Part shown: positions 12,591 through 22,998 of the stretch, piece by piece
How positions within the stretch are numbered: position 1 is the first letter of the stretch
Layout of the letters: each line of letters begins with the position of its first letter
NCBI RefSeq assembly: GCF_024323335.1
Contig: NC_066585.1
Location: 81,443,359 to 81,507,358, forward strand
Reading direction: 5' to 3'
Source: Lathyrus oleraceus
Taxonomy: Eukaryota > Streptophyta > Magnoliopsida > Fabales > Fabaceae
Length of the DNA stretch: 64,000 nt
Notes under the pieces: model-generated
Databases searched by the model: none
Told to the model about the DNA's origin: nothing
The model's input: only the letters and a program-made list of their open reading frames with translations
Program-made: the position numbers and the translations under genes

Positions 12591-13718
12591 TCAAACAGTT
12601 GACTGAAGGGACAATTTGGCTAAGGTGAAAGCCAATACTTTTACACCATTTGACATGTCTTCAATACTGGAAAATTCTTCAGGCTTATGGCTGTATCCTG
12701 CAAAAGCGACAACAACGAGAATATTGATTAAGTATTTCCTTTATAAAGGTGTTAGCAAAAATAATAGATTGAGTTGCATCTATTCAGACACGAGACTGAT
12801 AGGTCGACACCCATAATAATTTAAGAAAATAGAAGTAATTAAACGTAATAACATGTGTGGTTTTTGTGTAGGTGTAGGACACTACAAGGTTCAGCTTGAT
12901 TGTTGATTGAAAAAACAATTGGATAAGTGGTATCAGATTGATGCATAAAGCACAAAAAGAACAGTAAATACCTTTGTAGCATGGAATGAAGATCATGCCC
13001 ATTGGAGACACCCTGAAATTACATAACATACATGAGCAACATATAGTTTATATAAGCACAATTAAACCCGTTTGAACCTGTCTTCTTGCAAATACCTGGC
13101 CATGAACAAAGAGTCGTGATAGGCTCGACTAATCATTAACTTGCTCGTCAAGTTTAGCTCTTTTGTTGCAGTTTCCATTGCATTGATGACTGCTTCATCA
13201 GATGGAGCCGGTGGATCCTGATTGATGACATGAAACTCGGAGAGCTTGACACCTCGTGTTTTGGTTATTCTAATTGCTGTTTCATGGATTTTGTCAATAA
13301 CTTGGTTTCTTCTTTCCTCATCGATGTCCCTAGTATCTGCAAAAGCACAAAACAACTGCATTGTAAATATTTATGTTACCAACTATAGTATACTAGTAAC
13401 TGGAATCATCCAGAGGCAAGGGGAAAAATCTAAGCAATTCTCTGAAATAAAATAAACGAATAAACAACTCTTGTATGAATACCAGGTACGACTCAGGTTT
13501 CTTGTAAATACATACCAATTTCTATGTGCGATTTGCTAGGGATACTATTGATTGCTCCAGGATGCAGTTCAAGGATACCTTGTAAAATAAGAGGTTGTTT
13601 TAAATGAAGGTGCGCTTTTGTTTAATCAAATTGAGGTGCTACAATAATAACTTACCAACAGTGCCAACAGTATCAATAGATCCAGATTCCAAGACATGTT
13701 TCTCAACAGCCAACATTT
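12591..13718 (-). pseudogene. UAH: Captured 3' part of ureidoglycolate hydrolase (UAH), five exons
   Basis: UAH is the M20-family amidohydrolase that takes the last step of purine (ureide) breakdown, releasing glyoxylate from ureidoglycolate in the endoplasmic reticulum. Five minus-strand exons read through in order. They are 13718-13656 (MLAVEKHVLESGSIDTVGTV), 13579-13516 (GILELHPGAINSIPSKSHIE), 13336-13096 (DTRDIDEERRN, FHVINQDPPAPSDE, SRAYHDSLFMAR), 13012-12972 (VSPMGMIFIPCYKG) and 12697-12591 (YSHKPEEFSSIEDM, ending in TGA). Each junction has GT and AG borders and keeps frame. The first piece lacks a splice acceptor: it starts inside an exon, fused to DNA behind GPA1. The N-terminal half of the enzyme is absent, so the copy cannot be a working enzyme. 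The assignment rests on recalled family motifs, including INQDPPA and RAYHDSLFMAR. Confidence 0.87.
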
Positions 13719-13754
13719 GAGTAGAAAAAAATCATGTCATCTCTGCATGTTCAC

Positions 13755-14511
13755 CTGAATTGGATCTCCACAACACCAGTTGTACGAACTCTTGCATACA
13801 AAACATCCTCCTGTATTAGTAAAACAGAGTGAGAATATTGAGATTTGTGACTTTATATCACCTTCAAAGTTGAGGGTCTGGTCTATATATGAAAAAAACA
13901 ATAATTTCTATTTTTGCAAACAACAAAAGAGTGATAGATTTTCAATACCTTTGTAGGAACGTAATTAGCATCAGACAACCTCTGCAAATTTTCCATGAAA
14001 TATTTGGTACAATCAGGAACTTGGAGTTCATTACCACGGGCATATGTTTCCTACAGCAATATATTTGCACAAGCCATGCCTACTAAGTAAATTGATCACA
14101 AAAAATAACTATATACATGGATCAAGGTAGAGGACGTTCAATCGGCCACCTGAATGGCATCATCCTCCCATAGAGTCTCTATTTCCTTTGCAAGATCCTT
14201 AGTGAGATGAGGATAATCCAGCCTGCTTCCAATTTCTGAAAGTTTTTCACCAATGTCCTGCCAAAAAAATTAAGCTCTTTATGAATTAAGAAAACTTTGA
14301 CAAAGCGAGACCTTTCAGATTAACATACAAGATTGCACAATAACTCAGTAACGACATACAAGAACATAAACTACTCAACCATTATTAACAAACCATAGTA
14401 ATGGATAAAGGAGGCTTTATAGTAGTGAAGTACCTTGCTCTCATCAGTTATAACATACTTTGCAGAATTAAGATCGTTTTGAGCCAACTCCTTTGCCCCA
14501 TCATGCAGTAC
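13755..14511 (-). pseudogene. GPA1: Captured internal exons of the heterotrimeric G-protein alpha subunit
   Basis: GPA1 is the GTP-binding alpha subunit of the plant heterotrimeric G protein at the plasma membrane. Four minus-strand exons are kept: 14511-14434 (LHDGAKELAQNDLNSAKYVI), 14257-14150 ([30 protein letters not shown]), 14050-13949 ([20 protein letters not shown]) and 13810-13755 (EDVLYARVRTTGVVEIQF). All have AG acceptors and GT donors and no internal stop, including the last donor CAG|GTGAAC. They cover the helical domain up to switch I (RVRTTG). The P-loop exons before it and the DVGGQ and NKFD exons after it are missing, so nucleotide binding is lost. The open frames suggest recent capture. 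UAH sequence begins 36 bp beyond the last donor. Confidence 0.9.
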
Positions 14512-15163
14512 CTATTTAAACACATCGAGCAAAAACTAAGGTTTACAGTTTTTCAACTAGTTCCATAATTATTACGCAACTCATGTAAATAATTTTCAGA
14601 ATATGAACATGGAACACTGATCCGATCTATTTTCAGAATATAATTACAAATTTGTGAGCCTAGAAAATATAACTGAATGCTCAAACTAGCTAAGACCAAA
14701 AAGAGGTTATTTGCTGGTTATAAAACATAATCTGAGAAACAAGTTGCTTGCAGAAAATATAACAGTGTGCACATTATCAACTAAGTTGCTTGCAGAATGA
14801 ACTCATAACAGAAACAACACCATCTGAGAAAACAAATGTGCAGCGACCAAAAGAGAATTAAGCACCCTTCAACAGCATTAAGAACAAAAAAAAATAGATT
14901 TGGCGTGAATGACTAAGCGAACCTGTAATGTGAATGGTTTTATTAAGTTCTGTTTCCTTAGCTTTCTGAACTGCAATTTCTTCCCTCATTTACGGGACAA
15001 AATATATATTATTTGACCATTGAGTAGTCACAAAATATAAGTCACATATGACTTCAAAAAACATAGTTGAACTGAAAAATTAAACAAGAAAAATATTAAG
15101 CTTTAAAAAGGAATAAAGTAATAAATAAATCAAATTAATAAAGTAAATATACCTCCATATTTT
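14512..15163 (-). other. Spacer inside the hAT element between GPA1 exons and the transposase end
   Basis: This A/T-rich stretch has no clear exon. A short minus-strand reading (about 14990-14930) gives MREEIAVQKAKETELNKTI, which I do not recognise. It may include part of a GPA1 intron next to the exon at 14511. Confidence 0.4.
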
Positions 15164-17405
15164 TCAAGCACAACCAGAAGGTTGTGGCTGAGACGGTAAA
15201 GATCCTCTTCTTGCTGTAGAAGAAATTTCTTCAAATTCTAAAATAATGAAATAAACATTTTTTTAGAAATATATAACAATTATGAAATAAAGATATAACA
15301 TTTTTAAAAATAATTTTACCTGCTATAATATCTTCAGAAAGCTCAAAATCTTCCATGAGGTTCAAGTCTTTGAAATAGGTAAAAGACGGCTTTAACCAAT
15401 TCTGGGTGCAAATTAATGCCTCTGCCATTTCAGGTTTTAGGGAGCTCCTATAAGTTTCTAAGACTCTCCCTCCCGTACTAAAGGCACTTTCTGATGCAAC
15501 CGTAGACACTGGTGTGGCAAAAATATCTTTAGCTATTGTAGATAAAATAGGATATTGTGTTGAATTGTGTTTCCACCACACAAGAAGGTCAAATTTAGGA
15601 TCCCTTTTGACACACTTACTAGAGTAAAAACCCTCAAGCTCATTTTGTTGATCAATCGAGTCTTGTTCCTCTAAATGTTGCTCAAAAGCATCGGCTCTAG
15701 CCATTAGTGAAGGACGGCCAGCTGTTGTTTCATCATTGGAAACATTGTTTTCACCATTACCAAGAGGTTGTCTATTATGATTTTGGTCATAAGCTTGCTT
15801 ATACCAATCATACAATTTTTGTAAGCTCTCTTTTATAGATTTGATCAACCCGGTAGCAAACACAGATCCGACTCCATACATATCCTTAAAAGTCCACTCA
15901 ATATAACTCAACTTGTATCTTGGATCCAAAATGATTCCAAAATAAATCAACTTGTTCATCTTAGTAGCACACCCCCAATATCTATTATACTTTTCCATCA
16001 TGTCCCCACCCACACTTGCAAAAACACCATTCAAGTTCATAGTAGCTTGCTTCAGCTCACAATAGATCGCAGACACTTGGTGAAAAGCACTAAGCAAACT
16101 CACACTTTGAGAGGTGGAAAAAACATTAGTTGCTTCATAGAATAACTTTAAAAAAGAGATGAAAGCTCTAACAATGTCCCAATCATCACTACTAGGAGGA
16201 CTACCTTTTCCAAAGAACTCCCTATAGCTCGACTCTTCATACTCAAGCTTATCAAAAGCAGCTTGAAATTTCTCTGCAGCCTCAAGCATCAAATATGTCG
16301 CGTTCCAACGAGTTGAAACATCGAGACATACTAGTTTTTTACAAGTTATTCCAGCAAATTCAATGCACTCTTTAAACTTGGCTGCCCTATGAGGTGAGGA
16401 CTTGACAAATCTAACAGCATCCCTAACACTAGTAATAGACAAATGCTTATCTTTCAAACCCTCATTTACCACCAAATTCAATATGTGAGCAGCGCACCTC
16501 ATATGAAAACATTTTCCATCCCCCATCATCCCATTCATAGTTGATATTTTTCTATGCAAATATGCTACAACTACATCATTTGAAGTTGCATTATCAACAG
16601 TTATGGTAGACACATTCCTAATTCCCCAATCCCTTAACACCTCTTCAATCTTCCTACCTACCGTATCACCCTTGTGGTTTGGAATAACTGTGAAGCTTAT
16701 AATTCTCTTTTGATAGTTCCATTCGTTATCCACAAAGTGTGCCGTAAGGGTTAAGTAGTTTTGATTTTGGATAGAAGTCCAACAATCAGTAGTAAGTGCT
16801 ACTCTATTGCAGTCAGACTTAAAGAAGGCTTTTAGTTTTTGTTTCTCATCCAAGTGTAGCTGAAAACAGTCTCTAGCTACTGTACGCCTAGATGGGAGAG
16901 TAAACTGGGGCTGCATTACTTTAGAATAGTACTTAAAACCTTCCCCCTCAACTGCACTAAATGGTTGTTCATCTAGAACCACAAAAATTGACAAAGCTTT
17001 TCTACAAGCTTGCTTGTCAAATTTGGAGCTAACATGACCCAAACTAGATCCTTCTGCAGAGGGGTATGTCAGAATAGTTTGGGTGGGATCAATGGTTATA
17101 GGCTTCTTTGCACATTTTAGAATGTGATGGTTCATGTTGGTGGTGCCATGAGTCCTAGGGTCACATAGGTATTTTTTGTGGCAGTGTTTACAAGCTGCAG
17201 TTGGTGTATCAACTAAGTCATCTGGTAATCTAATAAAGTGCTCCCAACAAGCAGATGATTGCCTAGAACCACTTGCACTAGCTTTCCTCTTCTTTGTAGG
17301 TTGGGTATTAACTAATTCTGCTCCAACAACTTCAGTTGTTGCTGTTGAACCAACTTCATTCATGACATATTCAGTAGGTATAGTTTGATTAGGCTGACCC
17401 ATCAC
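15164..17405 (-). CDS. hAT transposase with BED zinc finger (RICESLEEPER/DAYSLEEPER-like)
   Basis: This enzyme would cut the transposon ends and join them to a new site in the nucleus. The main exon (17405-15320) is open for about 695 codons. It has a basic KKRKAS stretch near residue 38, a BED zinc finger with C72, C75, H93/H94 and C98, a first catalytic aspartate in LTTDCWTS (D207), a second in TITVDNATSND (D271), and the hAT C-terminal dimerisation block with WWKHN and ASESAFSTGGR. At 15320 a donor (GCAG|GTAAAATT) and at 15238 an acceptor (ATTTTAG|AATTTG) define an 82-bp intron. Splicing adds a short tail ending GCA and a stop at 15164. Unspliced, the frame runs to 15231 through A/T-rich intron sequence. 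No frameshift or premature stop is seen, and the length is normal for the family, so it may be active. Confidence 0.92.
15238..15319 (-). other. Predicted 82-bp intron near the 3' end of the transposase gene
   Basis: It is bounded by GT and AG and is very A/T-rich. Removing it joins ...SEDIIA to EFEEISSTARRG in frame and replaces an implausible lysine- and phenylalanine-rich tail. Confidence 0.65.
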
Positions 17406-17735
17406 TGAAAAATGACGGAGCCATAATCAACATAATTGAAGGAAAAGCATGTTGCAAAATTTAAAATAGAAATCAAGTAAAAATTGGCTATTTGAAAAAA
17501 GTCATTATCAGATAAAATAACATGAAAATAGATGATAGCTATTTGAGTTGAAAATGAAATGCACTGAATTTCTACAATGACTTAAGAATGTTTGGATAAC
17601 TTACTTCAGCTTATTAACCAACATAATTTACTTTTAATTATAAGTTCAACAAGATAATTTGTAAAAACAATTTGAAAGGTCCTAAGAAAAGCACTTAAAG
17701 TATGAAAAAAAGCAATAAATGGTGCAAGCTCTTAC

Positions 17736-17779
17736 TTGTTTTCTGCTTTAGACAAGTCATAATCAGAAACAACACCAAC
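17736..17779 (-). pseudogene. Possible 44-bp captured exon (VGVVSDYDL, CBS-domain-like)
   Basis: A minus-strand segment bounded by CTCTGCAG and GTAAGAGC reads VGVVSDYDLSKAENK. VGVVSDYDL resembles a strand of chloroplast CBSX-type proteins. The match is nine residues, so chance or a noncoding transposase leader exon are both possible. The good splice borders are the main reason to list it. Confidence 0.25.
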
Positions 17780-17837
17780 CTGCAGAGAATAAAGAACAAT
17801 TTAGAATAATGCGTATAAAACTCCAAAATCAAGATAA

Positions 17838-17994
17838 ACTAAATGATACCAATTGTAGTAGTTTACCTGAGAAATGTGACCTTGAAATTGGTTTCTGCTA
17901 AGGTCCAAAACCTCCAACTTTAACACAAAAACATCTGTAACAGAACCCTGAAATAAATTTCCTGATATGTTAAGACTCACAATAGATTTCAACC
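17838..17994 (-). pseudogene. Captured leucine-rich-repeat receptor-kinase fragment
   Basis: After an AG acceptor (TTTTTCAG) the minus strand reads [38 protein letters not shown] and WYHLVYLD. These are two to three LxxLxLSxNxFxG repeats of a plant extracellular LRR receptor-like kinase. No signal peptide, membrane span or kinase domain is present, and the frame stops soon after. It lies upstream of the transposase on the same strand, inside the hAT ends, so it is a captured piece and could serve as an untranslated or chimeric leader exon. Confidence 0.75.
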
Positions 17995-18214
17995 CTGAAA
18001 AATTTGAGACATAAAGCGGAACGGTGATTGAATACTAAAGCGGAATGGTAATTGCATAACCTACTTACTCCCCCAGAATCTTGAAACAAAATTGGATGGT
18101 GATAATTAGAATTAAGAGTAAATTAAGAATTAATTTTCCAGAAACAAAACCGTAATAGGACTAAGAGTAAAACAAGAAAGAAATTGATAAGAAAAATAGA
18201 AAGAGAGACTTTAC

Positions 18215-18298
18215 ATTGAAGATGAGAGCCTTGTTGGTAGAACTCCAAGCCAAACCACCTCTGAAATGGAAGTTCCAGAACAACACCAACACGGCGAT
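18215..18298 (-). pseudogene. Captured first-helix exon of a cytochrome b561
   Basis: Minus-strand reading from 18298 gives IAVLVLFWNFHFRGG and LAWSSTNKALIFNV, with a GT donor after the codon for N. The HFRGGLA...NKxLIFN pattern is typical of the first membrane helix and following loop of plant cytochrome b561, an ascorbate-dependent membrane electron carrier. The exon boundary after LIFN suits that gene family. Nothing further of the protein is present. The neighbouring word GATAATTAGAATTAAGAG is repeated at about 18100 and 18296, which may mark how the piece was copied in. Confidence 0.65.
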
Positions 18299-18714
18299 AA
18301 TTAGAATTAAGAGTTAAGATATAATACTAAATCAGATTTGAACATTGTGAAATACTAGCAATGAATGAATCCAGATCCGAAAAGAAATTGGAAATTTTAA
18401 GCGAAACGAAACAATAACAATATGAAGAGCGTGAGTAATTAATAATAGCTAGACACAGCACAAACGCGATTATGAAGAAAAGCGAGAAAAAAAAAAGCGA
18501 TTCGAAAGCAAAATAGTGGTTGAATGAAGGAATCGAGTGTGTAACGGAAAACCTGAGGGTGGAAAAAGGAAAGAAAGAAAAGGAAAAGGAAAAGAAAACT
18601 TACAATATCTGCAATGCAGTTGAGAGAGAAATGAAATGAATGAGCGAAATCGGTGAGTGAGAGAACAGGTGAGTGAGAACAGAATGAGCTGCTGGAAAAC
18701 CCTAGGAGGGTATC

Positions 18715-18896
18715 TCAATTGGGCGGGTTTGGGTACCCGCGGTTCAGAATTTTGAACCCGACCCGCCCATATAAACCCAATTGAAACTGCTATATTTTAA
18801 TCACTGACCCGGTAGACCGTTTGAACCCGCCCATTTCGGTTTTCTTTTTCGGTTACCTGCGGATTTGGCCGGGTGAATGGTTCTTGTCCACCTCTA
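18715..18896. repeat. Right terminal inverted repeat and subterminal motifs of the hAT element
   Basis: Dense GGGCGGGTTTGGG, TACCCGCGG, GACCCGCCC and ACCCGCCC words mirror the left end. The last 14 bases complement the left terminal repeat at 11 of 14 positions. Confidence 0.75.
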
Positions 18897-18904
18897 GTTG
18901 TCTG
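18897..18904. repeat. Target-site duplication of the hAT element, right copy
   Basis: GTTGTCTG is identical to 12179-12186. Confidence 0.95.
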
Positions 18905-19834
18905 TATCTTCTATCGACTTAGGTATGTATGATGCCAGCAATTTTGTTTGTGATCCAGATGGGATATTAGACTAAGACTGATGATGGCGATTGCATTGGA
19001 GTGATAATTTTTTTACTCCACTAATGTTTATTTATTTTGGTTTAGAGAGAGAGATAGAGAATACTAAGAAAACTCAAGGTCAAGGGTCTCATTGACAGGA
19101 TATCAATAGAACTCTTAACGGGTTGATAATCTTTGTCTTATTTAAGGAACTACCTAAATTCTTAGCACATCTAGTTCAACAGTATTGGTCTTTTATGTTT
19201 TTTCCACAGCAAAGTAAAGGGCATGCTCACCAATCATAACACATGTGACATAAAATGGCAGATTTCTTGCTCGAGAGACAAAGCTAAGTTATTATTTTAA
19301 TTTATTTGCTTTGTTCCTTTATATGAATGATTTCTCCTTTAAACAAAACTTAATTTTTAGTGTATAGTATTATCCAACAAGTTGCATACCATATCATCAA
19401 ACCTATACTATACACCTTATTGTCATGTAGTCATTATCCAAATTGAAATTCCTCCGTAATCTAATAATTTCATATCTATTAAATAGTGTCTTTCTAGAGT
19501 TGTTTGACTTTGGAGTAAGAGAAGAAAAGATTGTCCAAAATTGTCGGACTTTTAAAGTAAAATGCACAGCAAACTGAAAAAGTGTCGGTTAAAATACAGT
19601 TTTTTAAGAATCTCCTTTATGAATAGCTTATCTCATAGAAGTCTCTAATCAAAGATATTGGTTTTCGATGGGATTTCACATTTCCTAACAAAGTTTAGAG
19701 CTATTAAGGAGTTTGCTTATGACAAAGTGTGGTGATGGTTCTTCGTGAGGAATGTGTAGAATGATTTGACACCTAAACCTCAAACTCTATCATGTATCCA
19801 AATCTTCTTGTCTGAGGTCCCTTGTATTGGGGAG
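18905..19834. other. Unassigned A/T-rich DNA flanking the hAT element
   Basis: This continues the target of the hAT insertion. I see no coding region, RNA gene or clear repeat in it. It ends where LTR C begins at 19835. Confidence 0.4.
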
Positions 19835-20275
19835 TGTAGCGGTAAAATTTTTGAGATTAAGATATTGATTAACTTAACTCACAAAATAAGAATCGTGACC
19901 ACGCTTTTATTATTTTCAAAGGAAAGGGAAAAAAGAACGAATAAAATCCAAAGAAATTTTAAAACAAAACTAATTAAAATACATAAGGGTCCGGGGGTTG
20001 GTTATACAAAAGCAATGTATTAACACCCTAAACATTTATAGTACTCTATATGAACCTCTTTGAAAATCTATACATTTGACTTAAAAATGATGTTGTTTGC
20101 AAAAGATTGGGAAGGTGAGAAGAGAAATGTTTTTTTTTATAATTTTTGTGTTTGCCAAGACTTTCTGAGGCTTATGCCTACGTACCAACAAAGTGCAATG
20201 GAGGATCAAAATCTTGTAGTTCAAGGTAAAAATAAAAAATATGTTTGTTTTGATTCATTTTTTAATGAAAAAACA

Positions 20276-20400
20276 TTTTGTCATTTTAAGGAGAATACTC
20301 AACTGGTCACCCACAAGTATGAGAACTTTGCATCGCCATAGACAAGGGCTCCAACTTGGATAAAGATCAACAAGTATGTCACTAGCTCTCTTAGGTGTAA
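20276..20400 (-). repeat. Internal duplication in LTR C
   Basis: This block, with GAGAATACTCAACTGG and GACTTGG-like and ACAAGTATGTCACTA words, is a diverged copy of the LTR C sequence at 21266-21304 continued at 35712-35806. LTR B has only the latter block, so the copy at 20276 looks like a secondary duplication. Confidence 0.6.
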
Positions 20401-21304
20401 AAGAATTAACACCAATTCTAAGGGGATAGAAGAATTATATCTCAACTATGAAAATGACTCATGTATAAACTTTGAGAAATGTTTTAAAAGAAAAAGTGCA
20501 CAAAAGGCACAATATAGTTTGAATGAGTTATGTATTTTTTAGTCTTTGAAATTGTTTAGATATGCTTCATATGTATTAGCATTTATTAAGAAAAAGATTT
20601 TAAAAATCACTTAACAAAAATCAAGGTTTATTAAGAAAGTAGTTCAAGTTTAAAAAACAAGAAGGTTTTGAAAATAAGAGAGAAGATTTTGAAAATCAAA
20701 GAAAAGGAGAAGATGAAGAGACTATCCTAGAACAAAAAGTAAAAGCTAGGGTGGAAAGTTCTAACCAAGAGATATCAAGCTTTATGACCTAAGTCATGCA
20801 AGAATTCCCTCCTTAGGATTAAGCCTAAAGCAAACTAAATAAGCAAAGAATAATCCATGTATCAGATGAAACAAATGTAACCAAGCCAAGTCTTCAAAAG
20901 AAGTCAAAAGTCAAAGGTACCAGATGAATCTCAAGGTCTCAAATCACAAATTTTCAAAGCAAGGGTCAAGGTCCTAGTTCTAAGTCCATAACTCCACAAC
21001 AATAACAAGGATAGTAACCACAAGTCCATGAATCAAGAGAACCCGTTTTTTTTTAGAGTTTTACCTTTATTAATGTCTTTAAAAGAAAGAGAAGTCCAAA
21101 TGGACAAAGAGAAAATAACACAAGCATAAACAATATGATATGAGATGCTAAAATAAAATCATAAAGTAAATAAAAAAAATAAAAACATAAGATAAATGAC
21201 ATTAAAGTAAAGTTAAAACAATAAAATGTTAGTAAGAGGTGTTAGTGATCAAAACGAGGAAAGGAAATATGTCATTTTTAGAGAACACTCAACTATTCAC
21301 TCAT

Positions 21305-22978
21305 TGTAATACCCCAAAATTTACCCTTCATTTTTCCTGGAAGCATACGCTTTACACCTCATGCATGCATTCATTTTTAGGTCATTTAACATTAGATACA
21401 TTGCATTTCATCATGTCAATCAGAGTTAGATCCAAGAAACATAAAAAAAAAAAAGCGAAAAAAAAAAGTTAAAAAAAATAAAATAAATAAAATTAATTAA
21501 ATAAATAAATAAAATATAACAATTTTTTTTGGACTTGGGTCTCCCTCATTTGAGCCCACTACCCACGAAAATCAGTCTATAAATACTGAAGTTTCAGTAG
21601 AGGAAAACACACTTGGAGTTACACTGGGAGATTCACTGGAGAAAGATTTTGAGAGAAGGAAACCTAGGAACTACTCTGCAGCGACCTTCAGGCATCCCTG
21701 AGAAGTTCACTCCGCCTCACATAAACCCTAGTATTACTTTGCAGATCCGGCCGTACCATTCAATCTTAATCAATCTCTCCAATCAGGTTTGCCATATATC
21801 CATCATCTTTATGCCTTTAATTTGAATGCTCTAAATGTATGAGGTATTATGGGTGAATTTGATACCCTTTTGATGCATGTGTTTGACAAGAGGTTTAGGC
21901 CTCCTACCTTTGATTGCTTTTTGTGAGCTTTTTGTGAATTTTGATGGAATTATTCATGTGGTTACATTTTGATTTAGGGGCAACTCTTGGTTACCCTATT
22001 TTGTTTCTCTAACCTGTCTTTGTGTTGCCATGGCATTGTTCTCCCCGGATTTCACCTTGTTTGTCTAACCTTTCTGTTGAGTTTTCGTGAGGGCTCACAT
22101 ACTCTTGTAGGGATACCATCCGGAGGTTTATCCTGATTAATCGTATTGACTGATTTTCTTTGATGGTCTAGCTGGAGAGATCTCAGGGTTGCTAATCCTT
22201 TAATTGCTGTAACTTCGGATCTTTATCCGTGTGGTAATTTTTTCCTTTTCTCGTACTTTATCGCTTTCTTAGCTGGAAGACCTCGATAGGAGGCAATGTT
22301 TGAGCCCCTTGGTGGCATTTTACTTTGAGATACATGTTTTGTGTTTTGTATTCATATCCCCACATGTAGCGCGGTTCCTTCGTCAAGGACTGCCTGTTTG
22401 CCCTCGAGCATCCCAAACCCTAAAACCCAAAGCAACACGTTTACTCCTTCTACTACAGGCGATTAAGTCTCCAAAGGTCGAGCATCCGGTAGATTGCGTA
22501 GTTAGCCGAACTACGGCTTGCTCTGATTCTCATTCCAGATGAGATACGTAGGCATAAGACGCGATGTCTTAGCGAGCACACATCCCCCAACCCATAGGTC
22601 AGCCGAGCTACGAAGACTCTGATTCTCATATTCAGATGAGATACGTATGCAGTGGATGCGACATCCGCGCGAGTCATTTCTTTTAACCTTTTTAGTAAAT
22701 AAACACATTAGGTAAACCCACACCCTTTAGACGAAAACCACAAAAGTGGATCCCGTAGAGTACTACGGATGCGTAGGGGTGCTAATACCTTCCCTTCGCA
22801 TAACCGACTCCCGAACCCAAGATTTGGTTGCGAGACCCCGTCTTGTCCTTTCCTTTTTCAGGTTTACTTCGAGCGTTTCCTTTCCCTCCTTTGGGATGAA
22901 TAACGCACGGTGGCGACTCTCCTGTCTTTTTCTTTCGCCGGTTGTTTTTTCGCGCACTGTATTTTTCAGTTTGCGACA
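21305..22978 (+). repeat. 5' LTR of E1
   Basis: It runs from TGTAATACCCCAAAATTTAC to TTTGCGACA. It lacks 39 bp present in the 3' LTR (just after 22501), lost between two CGTAGT repeats. TATA box at 21578; the GGTGGCGACTCT motif lies at 22909-22920. Confidence 0.93.
21578..21585 (+). promoter_or_regulatory. TATA box of E1 5' LTR
   Basis: TATAAATA in GTCTATAAATACTGAAG. It is the likely start signal for the genomic transcript, and the same word is in the 3' LTR at 34267. Confidence 0.65.
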
Positions 22979-22980
22979 GC

Positions 22981-22998
22981 TGGCGACTCTGCTGGGGA
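22981..22998 (+). other. Primer-binding site of E1 (tRNA-Arg type)
   Basis: TGGCGACTCTGCTGGGGA lies two bases after the LTR end. This is the arginine-tRNA primer site known from Ogre elements. E2 has the identical site. Confidence 0.85.

Larger units (their letters stand above)
12187..18896 (-). mobile_element. hAT DNA transposon carrying captured host-gene fragments (6710 bp)
   Basis: The left end reads TAGGGCTGGACAAC. The right end, read inward, is TAGAGGTGGACAAG, giving 11 of 14 matching bases. A perfect 8-bp duplication GTTGTCTG flanks both ends. Subterminal DNA (about 12190-12360 and 18715-18895) is packed with GGGTTGGG, CCCGCCC and ACCCGC blocks, as in hAT elements whose transposase binds subterminal repeats. 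The transposase lies in the middle on the minus strand. On the same strand, upstream of it, are cytochrome b561 and LRR-kinase fragments; downstream are GPA1 and UAH exons. All are inside the terminal repeats, so they travel with the transposon. The perfect duplication and the open transposase frame point to recent movement. Confidence 0.93.

Noticed and set aside
12591..14511. A working host gene interrupted by transposons
   Set aside because: Both gene pieces lack essential parts and lie inside the hAT terminal repeats, so they are cargo.
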